Assembly: GCA_030050125.1 (NCBI GenBank)
Contig: JASIJN010000211.1
Location: forward strand, 1 to 8,980
Source of the DNA: Streptosporangiaceae bacterium
GTDB lineage: Bacteria > Actinomycetota > Actinomycetes > Streptosporangiales > Streptosporangiaceae
Direction: 5' to 3'
DNA length: 8,980 bases
Shown here: piece by piece, positions 7,723 to 8,980 of the stretch
How the letters are laid out: every line of letters starts with the position of its first letter
Position numbering within the stretch: position 1 is the first letter of the stretch
Notes under the pieces: generated by a model
Databases searched by the model: none
Seen by the model: only the letters and a program-made list of their open reading frames with translations
What the model was told of the DNA's origin: nothing
Position numbers and translations under genes: made by a program

Positions 7723-7875
7723 CTAATCTAGGCAGGCACAGTAGGCGTTACAGTGCGTCCCGTGCGGCACACATTGAGGTCCAATCGCGACGCGTGCCGT
7801 GCCGGGGGCAAGCGCCGCGGCAGCGGAAAGGCCGATGAAGAGTGCCGTTACCAGGCGTATGACTCTGTTTCGCAT
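7723..7875 (-). CDS. Small secreted cysteine-rich peptide (50 aa), unrecognised family
   Basis: ATG at 7873-7875, TAG at 7723-7725, 50 codons. GAGG (cctc at 7881-7884) lies 5 nt upstream of the ATG, a good ribosome site. Residues 1-7 (MRNRVIR) are a positive n-region and residues 8-23 a continuous hydrophobic core (LVTALFIGLSAAAALA). Signal peptidase cleavage is likely after GTA (25-27), leaving a tail of about 23 residues. The tail has Cys at 35, 42, 46 and 48 (pattern C-x6-C-x3-C-x-C) and ends CNAYCACLD. This allows two disulfides or a metal or thioether arrangement. About 64% of third positions are G or C, lower than in the large genes but compatible with coding. The gene stands alone and is divergent from the HTH-NB-ARC gene. 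I do not recognise the family; toxin, bacteriocin or signal peptide are possible. The signal-peptide architecture plus ribosome site is the case for a real gene. Confidence 0.62.
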   Translation of the reverse strand: MRNRVIRLVTALFIGLSAAAALAPGTARVAIGPQCVPHGTHCNAYCACLD

Positions 7876-8218
7876 AGCTACCTCGAGATGATGGGTGTCT
7901 GGCTGGGGGTTAGGACGAGCGTCAGGAACTTGGCAAGATCTGCGTACGATCCGCCGGCTGGCAGCTCACCGGCGCGAAGCGGTCCCGTCTGAGTGCCGGT
8001 GTTCGGCGCATGCTGTGCCTTTGTGTCTGTCGTGGCCCTGCTGGACAGCTAGAAGCATTGCGGAGTATGGCAATCCGGTACATGCGGGATAGGCTGCGGG
8101 TTCACCGGCAGTTCTGCCGGTAAACCCGCAGATGCCTGCCCGCGGGCGGCTGTAGGGCGCGGTCAGATTGCCGCTGACAGAGGCTCCGGCCATTATCGGC
8201 GCCAGATTGAGGTGACGC
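7876..8218. other. 343-base divergent intergenic region
   Basis: It separates the minus-strand peptide gene from the plus-strand HTH-NB-ARC gene and must hold the promoters of both if the peptide gene is real. Visible elements: a 38-nt inverted repeat at 8094-8131; an operator-like ATTGC-n8-GCAAT at 8057-8074; GTCAG/CTGAC around 8164-8179; and the 10-bp palindrome GCCCGCGGGC at 8138-8147, which also occurs at 6568-6577. I could not assign -35/-10 pairs with confidence. Frames across it on both strands lack ribosome sites or recognisable sequence. Confidence 0.5.
8094..8131. repeat. 38-nt near-perfect inverted repeat (hairpin)
   Basis: CTGCGGGTT (8094-8102) pairs with AACCCGCAG (8123-8131). 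ACCGGCAG (8104-8111) pairs with CTGCCGGT (8114-8121). One C/A mismatch separates the two blocks (8103 and 8122), and the loop is TT. That gives 17 paired positions out of 18, far above chance. No T-tract follows and no gene ends beside it, so a classical terminator is unlikely. It sits 87 nt before the HTH-NB-ARC start and could be an operator, a 5'-leader hairpin or the remnant of a small mobile element. Confidence 0.75.
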
Positions 8219-8980
8219 GTGGTTCGTCCGGCTGCCGACCCGCGGGACTTCGGCGCCCTGGTACGCGAGGGCAGGGCCGCGGCCGGGCTCACCCAGGAGG
8301 ATCTCGCCGAGCAGACCGGGCTGGGCGTGCGGACAATCAGCGATATCGAGCGCGGCCTCATCCGCAGGCCACACCGCAGCTCGGTCGAGCTGATCTGCGC
8401 GGCCCTGGGCCTGAGCGAGGGCGGCCGCAGCGGCAGCACGCGTGCTCGCGGTCCGGTTACGCCGGTGACGGCTGCCGGACAGCCGACCGGGGCGATCGTG
8501 CCCCGCCAACTGCCTGCCGCGGTGAACCACTTCACCGGCCGAGCCGCCGAGCTGGATGCCCTGTCGGGCATGCTGAATGACCCCTGCGCCGCGAGGACTG
8601 TCCTGATCTCCGCCTTGGCCGGCACGGCCGGGGTGGGCAAGACCGCGCTGGCGGTGCACTGGGCGCACCGGGTCGCCGCCCGGTTCGGCGACGGCCAGCT
8701 ATATGTGAACCTGCGCGGCTTCGACCCCTCCGGCAGCCCGGCCGCCCCGGAAGGAGCCATGCGGGGGTTCCTGGACGCGCTGGGCGTGCCGCCGGAACGG
8801 ATCCCGCCGGGCCCGGATGCGCAGGCGGGCCTGTACCGCAGCTTGCTGGCGGATAAGCGGATGCTGATCGTGTTGGATAACGCCCGGGATGAGCAGCAGG
8901 TGCGGCCGCTGCTGCCGGCCAGCCCCGCCAGCCTGGTCCTGGTTACCAGCCGCAGCCAGCTGGGCGGGCTGGCCGCCGCC
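8219..8980 (+). CDS. XRE-family HTH / NB-ARC STAND ATPase regulator (3' end outside window)
   Basis: 254 codons are visible, open to the right edge. Start GTG at 8219: an in-frame TGA at 8213-8215 blocks any earlier start, and GAGG (8209-8212) lies 6 nt upstream. Residues about 11-65 form a helix-turn-helix of XRE type (AAGLTQEDLAEQTGLGVRTI, then SDIERG). After a linker comes the NB-ARC domain: Walker A GTAGVGKT at 135-142, an RNBS-A-like stretch RFGDGQLYVNLRGFDP, Walker B MLIVLDNA at 215-222 and the sensor segment SLVLVTSR at 238-245. Relatives usually continue with TPR repeats for ligand or partner binding, which lie beyond the window. Such proteins act as nucleotide-switched transcription regulators in actinomycetes. 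It is divergent from the small secreted peptide gene; its ligand and targets are unknown. All key ATPase residues visible are intact. Confidence 0.93.
   Translation, partial: MVRPAADPRDFGALVREGRAAAGLTQEDLAEQTGLGVRTISDIERGLIRRPHRSSVELICAALGLSEGGRSGSTRARGPVTPVTAAGQPTGAIVPRQLPAAVNHFTGRAAELDALSGMLNDPCAARTVLISALAGTAGVGKTALAVHWAHRVAARFGDGQLYVNLRGFDPSGSPAAPEGAMRGFLDALGVPPERIPPGPDAQAGLYRSLLADKRMLIVLDNARDEQQVRPLLPASPASLVLVTSRSQLGGLAAA

Noticed and set aside
7474..7731. 85-codon plus-strand frame in the spacer
   Set aside because: The GGAGG is only one base from the ATG, third positions are AT-richer than in neighbouring genes, no domain is seen, and it runs antisense into the tail of the better-supported peptide gene.
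7753..7992. 79-codon plus-strand frame from a GTG
   Set aside because: No ribosome site precedes it, and it is antisense to the peptide gene, which has both a ribosome site and a signal-peptide architecture.
7966..8760. 264-codon minus-strand frame
   Set aside because: It lies opposite the HTH-NB-ARC gene, whose Walker A and B and HTH motifs are unmistakable; the antisense frame shows no family features.

Overview
The window is very GC-rich. It uses GC-ending codons, has a GTG start next to a purine-rich ribosome site, and carries an XRE/NB-ARC regulator of a type common in actinomycetes. I infer a high-GC actinomycete chromosome (Streptosporangiales or Streptomyces-like); the genus cannot be fixed from this sequence.

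Layout. (1) About 72% of the window (positions 1-6449, minus strand) is one uninterrupted reading frame that runs off the left edge. It encodes a giant exported RHS/YD-repeat protein of which 2149 residues are visible. Because it has no stop in the window it is easy to miss, and the many smaller frames over it are shadows. Its order is: long signal peptide, alpha/beta Rossmann-like domain, DUF6531-type RHS N-terminal motif, twelve NHL propeller repeats of about 69 residues, then a long YD-repeat shell. The C-terminal tip, where RHS proteins carry a toxin or other variable domain, lies outside the window. (2) An AT-rich leader (about 6463-6540) with a perfect 16-bp palindrome precedes it and is the likely promoter and operator. 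(3) Upstream on the same strand is an SsuA/NMT1-type ABC substrate-binding protein (6606-7403). It appears to have lost about 100 central residues and has no lipoprotein cysteine. (4) A spacer of lower GC content contains a very small minus-strand gene (7723-7875) for a 50-residue secreted peptide with four cysteines near its C-terminus. (5) A 343-base divergent spacer with a strong 38-nt inverted repeat separates this peptide gene from (6) a plus-strand XRE-HTH/NB-ARC STAND regulator (from 8219, cut by the right edge).

How they may work together. The RHS protein looks like a cell-surface or secreted teneurin-like shell protein. The divergent pair of secreted Cys-rich peptide and HTH-NB-ARC protein could be a signal/regulator or antimicrobial/regulator pair, but this is inference from position only. 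No transporter permease or ATPase accompanies the shortened binding protein, so it is either a decaying orphan or a repurposed protein.
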